Assembly: GCF_047250385.1 (NCBI RefSeq)
Contig: NZ_JBLBVM010000050.1
Coordinates: 1 to 64,000 of the forward strand
Direction: 5' to 3'
DNA: 64,000 nt
Source of the DNA: Glaciecola sp047250385
GTDB taxonomy: Bacteria > Pseudomonadota > Gammaproteobacteria > Enterobacterales > Alteromonadaceae
Shown: in pieces, positions 62,615-64,000 of the stretch
Numbering within the stretch: the first letter of the stretch is position 1
How the letters are laid out: the number at the start of each line of letters is the position of its first letter
Program-made: the position numbers and the translations under genes
The notes under the pieces: generated by a model
Told to the model about the DNA's origin: nothing
Database searches by the model: none
Seen by the model: the letters and a program-made list of their open reading frames with translations, nothing else

Positions 62615-63208
62615 ATGAAAATATACAAAGTAGGTGATGTTGTGAAAGCGGTTTGCCATACATGTAAATCTGTTCAGGATGCTGTTTTTAGGCTCTCTGA
62701 TGTGCCGCTCAGTGATAACAGTTGTACTGTCAAAAATGTACTTGTAGGTTGTTGTAGAAGCTGCAACGAAATGATTATTATGCCGCAACAATCAGCACCA
62801 TTGATCAACAAGAAAATAACAGCTCAAAAGAAATCACTGGAGACAAGAGTGCCAGCACACATGGTGGATATTCTAAAAGCGGCAAGCCAAGAACTGGGAG
62901 CTAGCCCAGAGTTTACGACTCCTTTAATCAAATATTATTTACACATTTTGTCAGAGCAAGAGCAGCCTTTGGATGATTTGCTTGAATATTTGGAGAGTGA
63001 CTTAGCCCAAGGAACGTCGCAAAAGCGCATTTCAGTGAAAGGTAGATTTGTTGCAGAAGAAGTTAGTCGCATTAAATTGAAAGCAAACATTCAAAGCACC
63101 ACTGACATCATGAAAGCAGTCGTTTTAAGAATAAATAACGACGTGCTGGTAAAGCCAACAGCTAAAACCCTTAGTGAACTTCGCAGTGTTGCAGCAGCCT
63201 TTTCTTGA
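62615..63208 (+). CDS. Antitoxin with YgiT-type zinc finger and two ribbon-helix-helix-like modules
   Basis: 197 residues from ATG 62615 with aagga seven bases upstream (the frame also opens at 62591, overlapping the toxin stop). The N-terminal zinc finger has CHTC and CRSC around DVPLSDNSCTVKNVLVG, as in MqsA. The rest is not the Xre domain of MqsA: it shows two strand-helix-helix units, LETRVPAHMVDILKAASQEL and RISVKGRFVAEEVSRIKLK. I infer toxin binding by the finger and operator binding by the tandem modules. Confidence 0.75.
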   Translation: MKIYKVGDVVKAVCHTCKSVQDAVFRLSDVPLSDNSCTVKNVLVGCCRSCNEMIIMPQQSAPLINKKITAQKKSLETRVPAHMVDILKAASQELGASPEFTTPLIKYYLHILSEQEQPLDDLLEYLESDLAQGTSQKRISVKGRFVAEEVSRIKLKANIQSTTDIMKAVVLRINNDVLVKPTAKTLSELRSVAAAFS

Positions 63209-63392
63209 TTTTATCCGTATAACTAAAATTCAGTTAATTCATTAAACCCTGCTATAATTGCAGCGCTTGTTGCTGGTTATTGAACGTGAAAAAACACTTA
63301 TCAACCAGTCTAGCATCCCGATTAATTTATCTTATTTATGCCAACCTAAATCCCAAAAGATATGGTGGCTAAAATGTATTAAAGGAACACCT

Positions 63393-64000
63393 ATGATTTA
63401 CAGTATGACTGGATTCGCTCGCCGAGAAATAAAAGCCGAATGGGGCAGTGCCGTTTGGGAAATTCGCTCGGTGAACCAACGTTACCTTGAGACATTCTTC
63501 AGACTACCAGAGCAATTCAGAAGCCTAGAACCTATTTTGCGCGAACGCTTTCGCAAAGGCCTACAACGCGGAAAAGTAGAATGCGCACTGCGCTTTAGCA
63601 TGAACGACGCCGATGCTAGCGCCATTAATGTGAACAAAGACATTGCCAAACAAGTTATCGCCGCCGCCGCTTGGGTACAAAAGCAAGGTGACGTAGCACA
63701 AACTAATCCGATTGAAATTCTTCGTTGGCCGGGCGTCATTGCCGCACAAGAAGCCGACATGGACGCTATACAAGCCGACATGCTCAAAGCCTTCGACGAC
63801 ACTTTCAAAGACTTCGTCGCAGCCCGCGCAAGTGAAGGCGACAACATGAAAGTGCTTATTCAACAACGTTTGGAAGCGATCCAAGCTGAAGCAAACAAAG
63901 TCGCCGAACACATGCCAACGGTAATTGAGTGGCAAAAAGACCGCATTCGCGCCAAGTTCACCGAAGCTCAAATTGAATTGGACGCCACCCGCGTTGAACA
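63393..64000 (+). CDS. yicC: YicC family protein, 3' end outside the window
   Basis: The frame from ATG 63393 (AAAGGA seven bases upstream) gives MIYSMTGFARREIKAEWG, IRSVNQRYLETFFRLPEQFR and RKGLQRGKVECALRF, the YicC N-terminal domain. YicC is an endoribonuclease involved in RNA turnover. 202 of about 290 residues are visible. It is divergent from rph, as in E. coli, but the toxin-antitoxin pair lies between the two. Confidence 0.95.
   Translation, partial: MIYSMTGFARREIKAEWGSAVWEIRSVNQRYLETFFRLPEQFRSLEPILRERFRKGLQRGKVECALRFSMNDADASAINVNKDIAKQVIAAAAWVQKQGDVAQTNPIEILRWPGVIAAQEADMDAIQADMLKAFDDTFKDFVAARASEGDNMKVLIQQRLEAIQAEANKVAEHMPTVIEWQKDRIRAKFTEAQIELDATRVE

Overview
The window looks like chromosome of a marine, Alteromonadales-like gammaproteobacterium. 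The support is the core gene content (lexA, plsB, ilvDA, comM, ilvY-ilvC, proB, tusA, pyrE-rph-yicC), the protein families (DUF3014, DUF1285, DUF6482, DUF6702, secreted M1 peptidase, PEP-CTERM-like anchor) and the moderate to low GC. I cannot name a genus from sequence alone.

Region 1 (1-1268): the 3' end of a possible transposase, a repeat cluster (18-bp tandem array plus an ~89-bp MITE-like unit), then lexA on the minus strand with its own terminator, promoter and two SOS boxes.

Region 2 (1269-25950): a 24.7-kb Tn7-like transposon that splits the lexA-plsB divergent pair. Both ends carry matching terminal inverted repeats (TGTGGGATCC[G/A]GTTTA) and repeated TnsB-type sites, three at the lexA end and four at the plsB end. 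The core is tnsA-tnsB-tnsC-tniQ, transcribed outward toward the plsB end. The cargo is mostly defence-like: a five-gene operon hsdM-hsdS-(RloC/PrrC-like ATPase)-(DUF262/DUF1524 GmrSD-like)-hsdR; a membrane protein followed by a frameshifted TIR-like gene; a small module of two NPNN-motif micropeptides plus an HTH protein with a phased repeat array and a hairpin; a membrane/coiled-coil protein; a secreted metzincin with a PEP-CTERM-like tail; and a protein with two ribbon-helix-helix-like modules divergent from tnsA. The micropeptide/HTH module and the membrane/TIR pair are the best candidates for undescribed systems.

Region 3 (25951-44986): core metabolism. plsB is followed by a 51-bp tandem repeat, two periplasmic binding proteins, ilvD-ilvA behind a likely attenuator, comM with an unusual linker, an Xre regulator/membrane protein pair, ilvY and ilvC around a perfect 15-bp-arm operator palindrome, a Bcr/CflA transporter with carbonic anhydrase, a TPR/TonB-C protein and proB.

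Region 4 (45267-64000): M1 peptidase with DUF6702, an ABC1 kinase, a MscS-like channel, an EVE protein, DUF6482, DUF3014 and DUF1285 proteins, a second cluster of the MITE-like repeat, an Aer-like chemoreceptor, an amidohydrolase, a YqaA/DedA protein, an exported methyltransferase-like protein, a diguanylate cyclase, tusA, pyrE and rph. An MqsR/MqsA-like toxin-antitoxin pair sits between rph and the start of yicC, which runs off the window.
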